Shown here in pieces: positions 17,618 to 26,588 of a stretch of 64,000 nucleotides of DNA; position 1 is the first letter of the stretch; each line of letters opens with the position of its first letter. The stretch is from Flammeovirgaceae bacterium 311 (GTDB taxonomy: Bacteria > Bacteroidota > Bacteroidia > Cytophagales > Cyclobacteriaceae), in NCBI GenBank assembly GCA_000597885.1, contig CP004371.1, positions 3,302,501-3,366,500 of the forward strand. The letters are read 5' to 3'. Both the position numbers and the translations under genes were made by a program. The notes below the pieces were generated by a model. It did no database searches. It saw only the letters and a list, made by a program, of their open reading frames with translations, and was not told the DNA's origin.

Positions 17618-18448
17618 TTAGCGGGCTTGTTGTCCGCCGCCGCCACGCATAGCAGTCAGCATACTTCCGTACACATTGTTCAGTGAGCTTAGGTTAGTAG
17701 TAAGGGCTGATAGCTCTTTCTTGAACTGCTCACTTTCTTTGCTGGCCTGTGACATGTTGTCCATTGCGCTTGAAATGCTCGCATAGAACTTGTTCATGGC
17801 TTTCACGTGGCTGTTAGCATCCTGAAGCTCCATTTCGTACACTGCGTTAAGTGCACCAAGGTTCTTAGTAACGTTCTGTACCTGGTTATGGTATTCTTTG
17901 GCATCTTTGCTGGCGCTGGCCATGGCAGACATTGCCTCAACAGTAGCACCGTAAGATTTGTTCATTTCTACCAGCGACTTAGAGGCGCCACGTACATTGT
18001 TAGCATATTCTTCGGTAGCAACGGCAGCATTGCCCATGTTAGCCATTTGTTTGGCATTAACAGCAAGCTGTTGCATGCCCTGGCCAAGGCTTTGGATAAG
18101 CTCCGGACCAATTTTGTTGCTTTCCAGCATCTGGTCTAACTTTTTAGTAACAGAACCATTGCCATTATTTTGTACAGCTAAGCGGCCACCTGGCTCACCA
18201 TCCCAATCTTCAGCCAGTTCAGGATATACACGTGACCAATCTGGATCACTATGTTTAGGTTCGAACGCACTAAGGAAGAATATAATTGCCTCTGTCATAA
18301 GGCCGATAAATAGCATTGTATTAGCACCTTCCCAGTGAAGGATTTTAAACAGTGCACCTACAATTACAATTGCGGCACCAATGCCGTAAATTTTAGGCAT
18401 AATAGAACCATAGAGGAGGTTCATGAATCCACCTTTCTTTCTGCTCAT
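17618..18448 (-). CDS. gldL: Gliding motility / T9SS motor protein GldL
   Basis: This is the inner-membrane partner of GldM in the T9SS proton motor, 276 residues. Two membrane helices (about 15-35 and 42-60) include YGIGAAIVIVGALFKILHWEG, with the conserved membrane glutamate near LMTEAIIF. They are followed by a long helical, coiled-coil cytoplasmic region rich in Ala, Asn and Ser. The ATG at 18448 (MSRKKGGFMN) matches the family. The longer frame upstream would run back into the gldK 3' end. The C-terminus ends in a Gly/Gln-rich tail. Confidence 0.95.
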   Translation of the reverse strand: MSRKKGGFMNLLYGSIMPKIYGIGAAIVIVGALFKILHWEGANTMLFIGLMTEAIIFFLSAFEPKHSDPDWSRVYPELAEDWDGEPGGRLAVQNNGNGSVTKKLDQMLESNKIGPELIQSLGQGMQQLAVNAKQMANMGNAAVATEEYANNVRGASKSLVEMNKSYGATVEAMSAMASASKDAKEYHNQVQNVTKNLGALNAVYEMELQDANSHVKAMNKFYASISSAMDNMSQASKESEQFKKELSALTTNLSSLNNVYGSMLTAMRGGGGQQAR

Positions 18449-18483
18449 TTTCGTATGGGTTAGGGTTTTATGATGAAGCTTTT

Positions 18484-19524
18484 TTAGAAATCTTGTCTTG
18501 AACGGCCAATGTGAGTCATGGCACAACGGAAACCAATGTAAGAGCGGGCCGAATCCTGATACTCAAAACTACGAGTACCTGTTTGCAGGAAGTAAGACAC
18601 GTCTTTCCAGGAACCGCCACGAATTACTTTACGTGGTTCGTTGTCGTCGAAATAGGTAGGGTTAAGGTCCCACACCAGGGGTACAGAAGCCGGGTTAAAG
18701 GCATCTTCGCACCATTCAGCTACGTTACCGGCCATATCGTACAGGCCAAAGTCGTTAGCGAAGTAAGACTGTACCGGAGAGGTGTACGCGAAACCATCGT
18801 CGTAGTAGTTACCGCGGCCTGGCTTGAAGTTTGCCAGCATACAGCCTTTAGCGTTACGAATGTAAGGGTTACCCCATGGGTAAGTTGCCATATCGCGGCC
18901 ACCACGTGCTGCATATTCCCACTCTGCTTCAGACGGTAATCGGAAGCTTGGCATTACAAATTCGCCCTGGCTTACACGGTAAGCGTTCAGGTAATCGGTA
19001 CGCCATTTAGAGAAGGTTTTTGCCGCCACCCAGTCAACACCAACAACGGGGTAGTCGTCGAATGCGGGGTGCAGGTAGTAGTACTCTGTAAGAGGGTCGC
19101 CCATGTGGTGGGTAAAGTCTCTCATCCACACGGTTGTATCAGGATACAGTTCGTTAAAGATGAAATCTTCGCCAAGGGTGCTCACAGAATCCTCGAGCAT
19201 GGACATGATAAACTGACGATACTCGTTATTTGTGATTTCGGTATCGTCCATGTAGAAACTGCCGATAGTGATCTGCTTGTTGAAGTTTATCTGCGTAGCG
19301 GCAATGTCTTCTTCAGCCTGTCCCATATGGAACGTACCAGCCGGCACAACCACCATTCCGTAAGGAACAGTCATTACCCAGCCTTCGCGGCCTTGAACAC
19401 CCACCAGCTCGCCGTAATCTTCTCCGGCTCCACCACCGAACAGGCCGCAGCTTTGCACTGTAGCTGCTGTAGCTATTAACATGAAGTACGTAATAGCTTT
19501 CCTGAGGGATAGCACTTTAATCAT
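18484..19524 (-). CDS. gldK: T9SS outer-membrane-associated lipoprotein GldK
   Basis: This is the periplasmic ring lipoprotein that forms a complex with GldN, 346 residues. The signal peptide ends in a lipobox (ATVQSC). The rest is a formylglycine-generating-enzyme-like (SUMF1) fold, seen in MVVVPAGTFHMG, DTEITNNEYRQF, RLPSEAEWEYAARGG, GNVAEWCED and the C-terminal RGGSW...RSYIGFRC. It is the first gene of gldKLMN. A TAATTTTG element about 43 nt upstream may be the -7 promoter box. Confidence 0.95.
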   Translation of the reverse strand: MIKVLSLRKAITYFMLIATAATVQSCGLFGGGAGEDYGELVGVQGREGWVMTVPYGMVVVPAGTFHMGQAEEDIAATQINFNKQITIGSFYMDDTEITNNEYRQFIMSMLEDSVSTLGEDFIFNELYPDTTVWMRDFTHHMGDPLTEYYYLHPAFDDYPVVGVDWVAAKTFSKWRTDYLNAYRVSQGEFVMPSFRLPSEAEWEYAARGGRDMATYPWGNPYIRNAKGCMLANFKPGRGNYYDDGFAYTSPVQSYFANDFGLYDMAGNVAEWCEDAFNPASVPLVWDLNPTYFDDNEPRKVIRGGSWKDVSYFLQTGTRSFEYQDSARSYIGFRCAMTHIGRSRQDF

Positions 19525-19566
19525 AACACCTTTTATTGTTTAACATCTATTTAGCACCTGTAGACC

Positions 19567-19574
19567 CAAAATTA
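19567..19574 (-). promoter_or_regulatory. Possible -7 box for gldKLMN
   Basis: The minus strand reads TAATTTTG, matching the Bacteroidota -7 consensus TAnnTTTG, 43 nt upstream of the gldK ATG. A TTG-containing -33 candidate near 19600 is spaced longer than usual (about 25 nt), so this is tentative. Confidence 0.35.
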
Positions 19575-19707
19575 TGCTGTCTACTTATTCTATACCTGTC
19601 AATACCGCCTTAAATATGTAGCTTGTAATATTTAACCGGGATTGTAGAAAAATTAACACACCTGTATATTCTGTCTTTTATAACGCAACAACCTGACGCT
19701 TATTGGC

Positions 19708-20658
19708 TTACTCGTGCCTAAATCTGGGGTCACGAATAATTTTTTTTCTGTTAGGTTTGGCCTGAGGCATGGTGTAGGTTATCAGCGCTTCGTGCGAACC
19801 TGCACCTGATTTTGCATCACGGCCTTTTACTACATAATCAAAAGAGTAGCCAAAACGTAAAGATTTGTCCTTTAGTACGCTATAACCCGTAATAATGTTT
19901 ATAGATTCCCCTTGCCTGAAAGATAATCCTGCCCAATATTTATCGTCAAGATTAGCTATTGTAGAAAGGGTAAAGTTATAGGTATTAAAATCTGACTGAA
20001 CCAGTAGCGATGGCGTTAGCACAACTTTACGGCCGTACTCGTAGTCATAACCGAACAATACATACATATGGTTCTCCAGAGGATTACGACTTAAGTCATT
20101 CGCATACTGAAATTCGCTTTTCATTAAGTGGCTGAACGAAACCCCGCCAAAGACTTTAGAGGACTGGATATACACCCCTGCTCCAAAATCCGGCTGTATT
20201 TCATAAGCCTGGCCTAATTTTAACAACGGATCGTCTATATCGTTTGGTTCAAACCTTCCTTCGTCTATAGATTTGGCAACCGCACCAAAACGGGCACCAA
20301 AGCTCAACTTCGTTCTCAACTCTTTTAAATGCAGATGATAGGCATAAGAGCCCTGTAGTTGCATCACAGACTCGGGCCCCGCCCTATCCTGCACAAAGTG
20401 CACACCAAAACCGCTGCTTAAGCGGTAGATAGGGGTAGTAAAGCTTACAATCTGCGATATTGGATTACCATAACCATAGCCTGCCCATTGGGTACGGTGC
20501 GCTGCTGTGATTTTAGTTAAACCCTCTACACCTGCATAGGCAGGGTTGTAAAAAAGAGTATTAAAAGTGTACTGAGTAAACTGAGTCTCTTGCTGAGCCA
20601 GCAACTCACCGCCACTTAAAGTAAAAATGGCAATCAGGAAATAGTATAGCTTGCGCAT
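19708..20658 (-). CDS. PorP/SprF family type IX secretion membrane protein
   Basis: This encodes 316 residues. It has a signal peptide (MRKLYYFLIAIFTL...LLAQ), then the family opening QETQFTQYTFNTLFYNPAYAG followed by AHRTQWAGYG, and a series of amphipathic strands typical of the outer-membrane barrel of PorP/SprF proteins. Members attach to T9SS ring components or to secreted SprB-like adhesins. It lies upstream of gldKLMN in the same direction with a 183-nt gap, the usual neighbourhood in Cytophagales. The C-terminus is basic (KPNRKKIIRDPRFRHE). The start at 20658 gives a normal signal peptide. An ATG six codons upstream is possible. Confidence 0.92.
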   Translation of the reverse strand: MRKLYYFLIAIFTLSGGELLAQQETQFTQYTFNTLFYNPAYAGVEGLTKITAAHRTQWAGYGYGNPISQIVSFTTPIYRLSSGFGVHFVQDRAGPESVMQLQGSYAYHLHLKELRTKLSFGARFGAVAKSIDEGRFEPNDIDDPLLKLGQAYEIQPDFGAGVYIQSSKVFGGVSFSHLMKSEFQYANDLSRNPLENHMYVLFGYDYEYGRKVVLTPSLLVQSDFNTYNFTLSTIANLDDKYWAGLSFRQGESINIITGYSVLKDKSLRFGYSFDYVVKGRDAKSGAGSHEALITYTMPQAKPNRKKIIRDPRFRHE

Positions 20659-20690
20659 AGGCCTAATGTTCTGCATTTAATATAAACGAA

Positions 20691-20711
20691 AAATCCGGAA
20701 AAACCGGATTT
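20691..20711 (-). terminator. Terminator after hemD
   Basis: An 8-bp stem (AAATCCGG / CCGGATTT) with a 5-nt loop is followed on the minus strand by a short TT-C-GTTT stretch. It lies between the hemD stop (20762) and the porP-like start (20658). Confidence 0.75.
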
Positions 20712-20761
20712 ATTGCAATTTATAAATGTGTAGAATATTTACCTCCAGAATGTAATATTTC

Positions 20762-21541
20762 CTATTTTATTTTATTCGCCTTTTTTATATAGAGTTCCAA
20801 AGCCCCTGTCATGGAAGGAGCATTAGGCTGTGGAGCCTCAATATCAAGGTGCAGACCCGCATCGCGTACTGCTTTTGCAGTGGTAGGACCAAAGGCTGCA
20901 ATACGTGTATCCTTCTGCTGAAAATCAGGAAAATTAACAAAAAGTGAATTTATTCCCGATGGACTGAAAAAGGCAATGATATCATAATTTACATCGGCCA
21001 GGTCGGAAAGGTTGCTGGCAACGGTGCGGTAGATGATAGCTTCGGTATAGGCAATCTTATTTTCCTCCAGAAACTCGGGAATATCTTCCTTACGGATATC
21101 GGAGCAGGGGAAAAGGTATTTTTCGTTTTTATGCTTCTTTATGATCTCAATCAGATCGGCAGCCGTTTTAAAACCGGTAAATACCTTACGCTTGCGCACT
21201 ACTATGTACTTCTGCAGGTAGTTAGAGGTTTGCTCAGATATACAGAAATATTTCATATCCGGCGGAATCTCTACTTTGCTCTCCTGGGCTAAACGAAAGA
21301 AGTGATCTACTGCATTGCGGCTGGTAAAAATTACAGCCGTGTGTGCGAGTATATCGACCTTTTGTTTACGAAAGTCTTTTATGTCTGCAGGCTCTATCTG
21401 AATAAATGGCCGAAAGTCAACCTTCAGTTTATATTTCTCAGCCAGCTGGTAGTAAGGAGATTTACTGTCGCTGGGCTTAGGCTGAGATACGAGAATGCTC
21501 CGGACTTCTTTTAATTTAGGCTCTTTTTCCTTGTTTGTCAT
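20762..21541 (-). CDS. hemD: Uroporphyrinogen-III synthase
   Basis: This enzyme of tetrapyrrole synthesis closes and inverts ring D of hydroxymethylbilane. It has 259 residues in two alternating alpha/beta domains. Visible family features are ILVSQPKP at the N-terminus, AVIFTSRNAVDHFF, DIIAFFSPSGINSLF and RIAAFGPTTAKAVRDAG. Sequence conservation in this family is low, but the segment order is right. It follows a DUF4271-type membrane protein by 31 nt, a pairing often seen in Bacteroidota. Confidence 0.9.
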   Translation of the reverse strand: MTNKEKEPKLKEVRSILVSQPKPSDSKSPYYQLAEKYKLKVDFRPFIQIEPADIKDFRKQKVDILAHTAVIFTSRNAVDHFFRLAQESKVEIPPDMKYFCISEQTSNYLQKYIVVRKRKVFTGFKTAADLIEIIKKHKNEKYLFPCSDIRKEDIPEFLEENKIAYTEAIIYRTVASNLSDLADVNYDIIAFFSPSGINSLFVNFPDFQQKDTRIAAFGPTTAKAVRDAGLHLDIEAPQPNAPSMTGALELYIKKANKIK

Positions 21542-21572
21542 ACAGTTTAAGCTGTTTGCTCAGAAAGAATGG

Positions 21573-22736
21573 TTAGTCTATTAACAGTTTAAGACCAACC
21601 AAAAGCGGCAGTATTTCTGTGGCGCAAAGGTACGAAAATAAATAGGTTTTTCTAAACTCGGCTAATTGCATTAGCTTAAAAAAGATTAGTCCTATACGCA
21701 GCAACGCAAATACTAACAGTACTTTAAGTAGTATTTCGGCACCTTCCGGTATTTGCAGAGGCAGGCTCAGAAAAACTACTGCAACCGCAGCCAATAGAAC
21801 AGAAAAAAACATTTGAGATATCCGCAGAAAATCGAAATAGTGAATAGCGGCAAACCCCTGGAAGTTGAATACACCTGCTGTTACCTGCAGCATAAAGTAT
21901 TTTATAAGCTGCAAAAGCAACACCAGTCCGGTTAAGCGTAGCCATGTCCAGAAGTAGGTGCCAAAGCTTGCCTCCGGCCCCAGCCAGCCCAGCTCGGGCC
22001 AGTAACCTGCTGCATTTAAGAGCACCATCAGCAAAAAGCCAAAGAGTGCACTGTAGAGCACAATAAAAAGCAATTGCCCGGGACCGCCTAATTTATAAGA
22101 AAAGGTGGTGTTAAAAGAGGCCCGGGTAGTAAGCACCTCTCCCAGGTTATAATAACTCTGGAAAACCCGCGGAAACAGGTTACGCAACAGCGCCAGCCCT
22201 GCCATTAGCACCACAAGCACCAGTACAAAAAAGTCGTCGAAACTACGCGATGGCCGCTCCTGCACCCGAAGGAACTGTTCCCCTACATGGCTCTCTACCA
22301 CAGGCAGGGTTTGCTGCCCTACTACCGCCAGCTGCACATCATCCAGCGCAAGAGGCTGCCGGTAAAGGGTTACCAGGCAACTATCGCCATAGAGGGTGCG
22401 CAGGCTGTCCATAGCATACACCCAGGAGCCTGCTATCTTATAATGCGCTACTACGTTTTGATTGATCAACAAAGAAGAACCCTCGGAGGCGCCAACCAGC
22501 AATAAATAGCTTTGGTACTGCCGCAGGGGCAACCAGAAATTTGCGGCATTAGAGGGAAAAGGAGTGCCCCTTACATAGGGCAGGTAGGTTTCGTAATCAT
22601 CATCATACACCAGCAGGTCTGATTTCAGATTGTGCACCTGTGCATACTGGCGGCCCTGCACCTGCAGCAGCTGACCCAAAGCCGGCACTGCCAGCAACAA
22701 AAACAGTACTAAAATTCTAGCGCTACGCTTTAGCAT
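21573..22736 (-). CDS. DUF4271-type polytopic membrane protein
   Basis: This encodes 387 residues. It has a signal-like N-terminus (LVLFLLLAVPALGQ), then a periplasmic domain of about 150 residues and six or seven membrane helices in the C-terminal half. The helical part with NLFPRVFQSYYNLGEVLTTR resembles the DUF4271 family found beside hemD in Bacteroidota. Function is unknown. Its 5' end overlaps the WecA-like gene by 14 nt, which suggests translational coupling. Confidence 0.75.
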   Translation of the reverse strand: MLKRSARILVLFLLLAVPALGQLLQVQGRQYAQVHNLKSDLLVYDDDYETYLPYVRGTPFPSNAANFWLPLRQYQSYLLLVGASEGSSLLINQNVVAHYKIAGSWVYAMDSLRTLYGDSCLVTLYRQPLALDDVQLAVVGQQTLPVVESHVGEQFLRVQERPSRSFDDFFVLVLVVLMAGLALLRNLFPRVFQSYYNLGEVLTTRASFNTTFSYKLGGPGQLLFIVLYSALFGFLLMVLLNAAGYWPELGWLGPEASFGTYFWTWLRLTGLVLLLQLIKYFMLQVTAGVFNFQGFAAIHYFDFLRISQMFFSVLLAAVAVVFLSLPLQIPEGAEILLKVLLVFALLRIGLIFFKLMQLAEFRKTYLFSYLCATEILPLLVGLKLLID

Positions 22737-23751
22737 ACACTTTAGCTTCCCCTCTGCGAAACACCTCCAACATGATACTGATACTTACTGCAAGCCCTAC
22801 CTGAGTTAACAGCAGTACTGTGCTGCCCCACTCAGAAAATAAAATTGTTATTACAATCATTCCCATGTTAATCATCAGCATGAGGGTTACCACCATAATC
22901 TGTGGCAGGCCCAGGGCCAAAAAGCGGTGATGCAGGTGATTTTTATCGGGAGAAAAGGGCGAACGGCCATGGCTGATGCGTATGGCAAATACGCGCAGTG
23001 TATCGAACACCGGTATAAACAGCACAGCAACTGCAGTTGCCGGTGCAGCAGGCACAGCCTGTATTTCCATAAATTTGATGGAAAGCACCGCAATTACAAA
23101 CCCGGAAACAAGCGAACCGGTATCGCCCATAAAGATGCGGGCCTTATACATATTATAACGTAAAAAGCCCAGGATACCACCAGCAAGGCAAAATGCAACA
23201 AAAGCATATTCTATACTATAGAAGTAAAAGAAGGTGCCGAAACAAAGTGATATTGCTAATATAATAGTACCGGCCAGGCCATCAAGGCCGTCAATCAGGT
23301 TAATGGCATTGGTAATACCCACAATTACCAGAAATGTAAAGGCATAGCTGATGCCAAGCTCAAGTTCATAAACCCCCATAAAGCCCTGCAGGCTTGAAAT
23401 GCGGATGTCGCCCATGAACATAACAATAAAGGTGGCTACAATCTGCGAAAAGAATTTTTTAAAGGCCGATACCGTGATGATATCATCTTTGACGCCAATA
23501 AAAAACATAACGATACAGCCGGCCAGCAGCTGCTGAACGCCATCTCCAAACTTACCAAATATGGTTACGGCAGACATAAAGCCTGCAAAGATGGCCAACC
23601 CACCCAAACGAGGCGTTAGCATCTCGTGAATGGTGCGGTGATTTGGCTCGTCAAGTAGCTTTTTTGTATGGCTGATGTGTATAACAGAAGGAACAGTGAA
23701 GAGCGAGACAATCAGTGCCCACACGAATGCGATCAGCAGACTTAGGTACAT
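22723..23751 (-). CDS. WecA/TagO-like undecaprenyl-phosphate sugar-1-P transferase
   Basis: This membrane enzyme of the MraY/WecA superfamily transfers GlcNAc-1-phosphate (or a related sugar phosphate) to undecaprenyl phosphate to begin cell-surface glycan synthesis. It has 342 residues and about ten or eleven helices. Signatures are KDDI (the aspartate pair), NAINLIDGLDGLAG, FMGDTGS and DKNHLHHRFLALG, the last being the cytoplasmic His-rich loop typical of WecA rather than MraY. It overlaps the DUF4271 gene. The exact sugar cannot be told from sequence. Confidence 0.92.
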   Translation of the reverse strand: MYLSLLIAFVWALIVSLFTVPSVIHISHTKKLLDEPNHRTIHEMLTPRLGGLAIFAGFMSAVTIFGKFGDGVQQLLAGCIVMFFIGVKDDIITVSAFKKFFSQIVATFIVMFMGDIRISSLQGFMGVYELELGISYAFTFLVIVGITNAINLIDGLDGLAGTIILAISLCFGTFFYFYSIEYAFVAFCLAGGILGFLRYNMYKARIFMGDTGSLVSGFVIAVLSIKFMEIQAVPAAPATAVAVLFIPVFDTLRVFAIRISHGRSPFSPDKNHLHHRFLALGLPQIMVVTLMLMINMGMIVITILFSEWGSTVLLLTQVGLAVSISIMLEVFRRGEAKVYAKA

Positions 23752-23809
23752 AGAGATGGTTTTGTTGCAAAATCAAAAATAGTACTATTTTCCATCATCA
23801 CAAAACATA

Positions 23810-25513
23810 TCAGAAGCGACTAGTGTAGCCAAAATGCACTTGTGAGTTTCTGAGTGAAATTGTCTGATTTTGCTGATGGCCAAGGGCATACACCAGATTA
23901 AACTGACCGGCACCTGCCCGTAAACTCAGGCCTGCACCTGCGCCCAAAGGCCAATCCTGGTAGTTTGCAGCAGGGAGCTTATACTGGAGCAAACCCTGGT
24001 CATAGAACAGAAAAACATAGGAAGAGTTTCCTAGCTGCTGCCGAAGTTCTGTCTGCAGCACGGCATATTTACTGGCAAAAAGTGATTTTTCCCTAAAACC
24101 TCTGATAGATTGCAATCCGCCAAGCCTGTAAAGGTCTGGTAAAAACAAATTTTGATCGTAGAGCAGTGCAGCGGTGGCTCCAAAAGCCACTACTGTTCTG
24201 GCAGCAATTGGCCAGTAGCTCTGGGCATTCAGGGCTGCAGTCAGTTGCAGATTGGTGCCTAAATTATCTGTACTGCCATCGGCCATGCGTGAAATATGCT
24301 TGGGTCCTGCCAGCACTTCGGCTCCCAGCACAAGCCCCTGCCGTGGCAGCAACAGGTTATCCAGTTTTCTGTATTCTCCCCTTACTCCGTACTTGTGCAC
24401 CCTGAAACTGGCCAGGTTTTCTCCCCGGGCATCATCCAGCAGGCGGGTATCTTTAAACTGGTATTCCAGGCTAAGCAATAGCCCGGCTTTTTGCCTGGCC
24501 TGTAGCGCCACCCTTGCACTTCTGTTTAAAAATTGTTCCTGCTCTTTTAATAAGTCACCCTCCAGCACCACTGTAACAGGAGAGTTGAGCAGGTAAGGGT
24601 GCCTGTAGACCAAATCTAGCTGTTGTGATTCTTCATTTAAGCGCTGCCAGTTAACGGCAATTGTTTTGCCGCTGCCGAATGGATTCTGTAAAAACAGATC
24701 CAGCTGACCGGTAAGTAATATACCGCCGGTGGGTTTGCTTTGCATGCCCAGTATGCCATCGATACGGTTAGCCGGCTGCCTCCGCAGGTTAAGCAGCAGC
24801 CTGGCCTCCCGATTCTGAAAACTTAGCGCCGGGGCTTCTGTAAGTCTTATGTAAGGCAGCTCTTCCAAATGCTGTATGGCCTCTTCTATACGCTGCTGGC
24901 TATAAGGAGTGCCGGGTATGATTCCCAGATGCGCCGCAAGAAAGTGGTGCTTAATACGTACATCTCCTTCAATCCTGAGCGAATCGAAAGTAATGTAGGG
25001 TCCGGCATCATAAAAAAGGGAGGCTGCAATGCTGTTATCATCAATCTGCAGCGAATCCAGCCGTACCATTGCAAACGGGTAGCCGCTGTTTTCTGCCTGC
25101 TGAACGAGGCGCTGCATTAAACGGGCAACCTGCTGATAAGAAAATGGCTTTTGCCGGTAAAAGCGCTCCCGGTAGCCAGCCTGCTGTAAAAGGCGCTCCT
25201 CTACATTTCCTTTATTTAAGCTCACCCAGCTATAAGGTTCACCAGCTTTTATTTTTACCAAAGTACTATCAGAGCCCTGGTACAGACTGGAAAAACGGGC
25301 CAGCAAATAACCATTGGCATAGAGCTGCTGCAGCAGGAGGTGGGCTTCCTGCAGGGCTGCCAGCGAATCGGGCTGCTGGCGCTGGTAGCGGTACCTGCCA
25401 ACAACCGGGGCATCTGTTTGGGCATGGGGCTGTATTTGCAGCACATGCTGGCCTTCAACAGGGTGTATCAACAGGAGTAAGAGGCTAAATGCTAATGTCG
25501 CTAATGCTTTCAC
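23810..25513 (-). CDS. BamA/TamA-like outer-membrane protein (POTRA + barrel)
   Basis: This encodes 567 residues. It has a signal peptide (ALATLAFSLLLLLIHPVEG), a periplasmic part of about 200 residues with two or three POTRA-like beta-alpha-alpha-beta-beta repeats, and a C-terminal Omp85 barrel. YRLGGLQSIRGF matches the Omp85 loop-6 VRGF/IRGF signature. The strand at the end finishes with aromatic Phe (GYTSRF). At this size it is shorter than BamA and more like TamA or D15-type accessory translocases. The start is a GTG at 25513, because no ATG precedes the signal peptide. The 58-nt gap to the upstream WecA-like gene suggests its own transcript or a separate cistron. Confidence 0.85.
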   Translation of the reverse strand: MKALATLAFSLLLLLIHPVEGQHVLQIQPHAQTDAPVVGRYRYQRQQPDSLAALQEAHLLLQQLYANGYLLARFSSLYQGSDSTLVKIKAGEPYSWVSLNKGNVEERLLQQAGYRERFYRQKPFSYQQVARLMQRLVQQAENSGYPFAMVRLDSLQIDDNSIAASLFYDAGPYITFDSLRIEGDVRIKHHFLAAHLGIIPGTPYSQQRIEEAIQHLEELPYIRLTEAPALSFQNREARLLLNLRRQPANRIDGILGMQSKPTGGILLTGQLDLFLQNPFGSGKTIAVNWQRLNEESQQLDLVYRHPYLLNSPVTVVLEGDLLKEQEQFLNRSARVALQARQKAGLLLSLEYQFKDTRLLDDARGENLASFRVHKYGVRGEYRKLDNLLLPRQGLVLGAEVLAGPKHISRMADGSTDNLGTNLQLTAALNAQSYWPIAARTVVAFGATAALLYDQNLFLPDLYRLGGLQSIRGFREKSLFASKYAVLQTELRQQLGNSSYVFLFYDQGLLQYKLPAANYQDWPLGAGAGLSLRAGAGQFNLVYALGHQQNQTISLRNSQVHFGYTSRF

Positions 25514-25556
25514 TGCCCCTAATTAACAAATTTTGTGGCAACCCTTTATAAACAAA

Positions 25557-25585
25557 AAAGGCGCACCTGTTTATTGTGCGCCTTT
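25557..25585 (-). terminator. Terminator after the 25.6-kb lipoprotein gene
   Basis: A 10-bp stem (AAAGGCGCAC / GTGCGCCTTT) is followed by TTTTTTG on the minus strand. It closes the lipoprotein cistron just before the start of the Omp85 gene. Confidence 0.85.
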
Positions 25586-25617
25586 CCGTAATATTTATTA
25601 TTTCTTTTTATCCCTGA

Positions 25618-26466
25618 TTAATGAGCCATGGCCTGCTCATTACTACCACCCTTCAGGTTAATGGTGCGGGTAACAGGGTTATAGGGGCTCTGGATAAGAT
25701 TACCATCTCCATCCAGCAGCTCCAGTTTTATCGTATTTTCACCCATTGGCAGGCCGGTCATATGGTAGGGCTTCCAGTCGGTAATCATAAACTCCTGGCC
25801 ATTGATGGTAGCACGTACCTTGTTACCATTTTCCGATAGCTCAGTATTTACCAGGTAAAAGTCCAGCATGATCCTTTCGGTATCTTTGCCTTCGTAATCG
25901 CCTTTGGGGCGGCTGTAGAACATGTGCGGGGCATTCAGGTCTATATTCTGGCTTTGCTGGGCATTACCCACAGTAAACTGCCTTAATACATAAGCTTCCG
26001 GCGTTTTAATACTTTCATGATAAGAGCGGCTCAGGAACGACAGCTCTACATGATGGCCTTCTTCCAGCTCTTTTTTATAAGTAGTCTCGTAGAGCGCATC
26101 ATACGGCTCATTATCTACAATTAAATGTATGTGCTGTCCTTTTTCAGAATTGGCAAGCATGCTGGCATGCTCGCTCTCGGTCATCTGGGTTAACTGGAAA
26201 TTCTTAATATTGTACTGAAAAGTAACAGGGCCTGCCGGTAGCTTCTGGCCATTGGTAGGCTGAGTCTGCTCCAGCATTGCATCCGGAAACTCGGGTGAGT
26301 TTTCTGCTTTCTCCAGATTTATAGTACCGGTTGTACCGGCTTGTCCGGTAGTGTTGGTCGTAGCGGCGGTATCAGCTGTATTTTCTGTACTCCTGTTAGA
26401 GCCGGAATCGCAGGCTGTAAGCACAGCACCTGCAAGGAGGCAGGAAAAAAATAGCGTCTTTTTCAT
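25618..26466 (-). CDS. Lipoprotein of unknown function
   Basis: This encodes 282 residues. A type II signal peptide (MKKTLFFSCLLAGAVLTAC) precedes a Thr/Asn/Ala/Gly-rich low-complexity linker (about 22-50). The mature part has two beta-rich segments. One contains QKLPAGPVTFQYNIKNFQL and HIHLIVDNEPYDALYE, and the other MTGLPMGENTIKLELLDGDG, which read like Ig-like or carbohydrate-binding strands. I do not recognise a named family. The ATG at 26466 is chosen because the longer frame upstream would precede the signal peptide. It is monocistronic between a divergent oxygenase gene and a terminator. Confidence 0.8.
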   Translation of the reverse strand: MKKTLFFSCLLAGAVLTACDSGSNRSTENTADTAATTNTTGQAGTTGTINLEKAENSPEFPDAMLEQTQPTNGQKLPAGPVTFQYNIKNFQLTQMTESEHASMLANSEKGQHIHLIVDNEPYDALYETTYKKELEEGHHVELSFLSRSYHESIKTPEAYVLRQFTVGNAQQSQNIDLNAPHMFYSRPKGDYEGKDTERIMLDFYLVNTELSENGNKVRATINGQEFMITDWKPYHMTGLPMGENTIKLELLDGDGNLIQSPYNPVTRTINLKGGSNEQAMAH

Positions 26467-26588
26467 TATGTCTCTATTTTGGTTGAGTATATGTTCTCTA
26501 TACCAAAAGTAATTAAAATTAAATTTGTTTGAAAAATTAGTACTTTGCAGCACTGATCTTAATTAGGGAAAGAAACGAGTAGAAACTT

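Noticed and set aside
17618-18526. Longer GldL start at 18526
   Set aside because: The extra residues read into the gldK 3' end and do not match GldL; the ATG at 18448 does.
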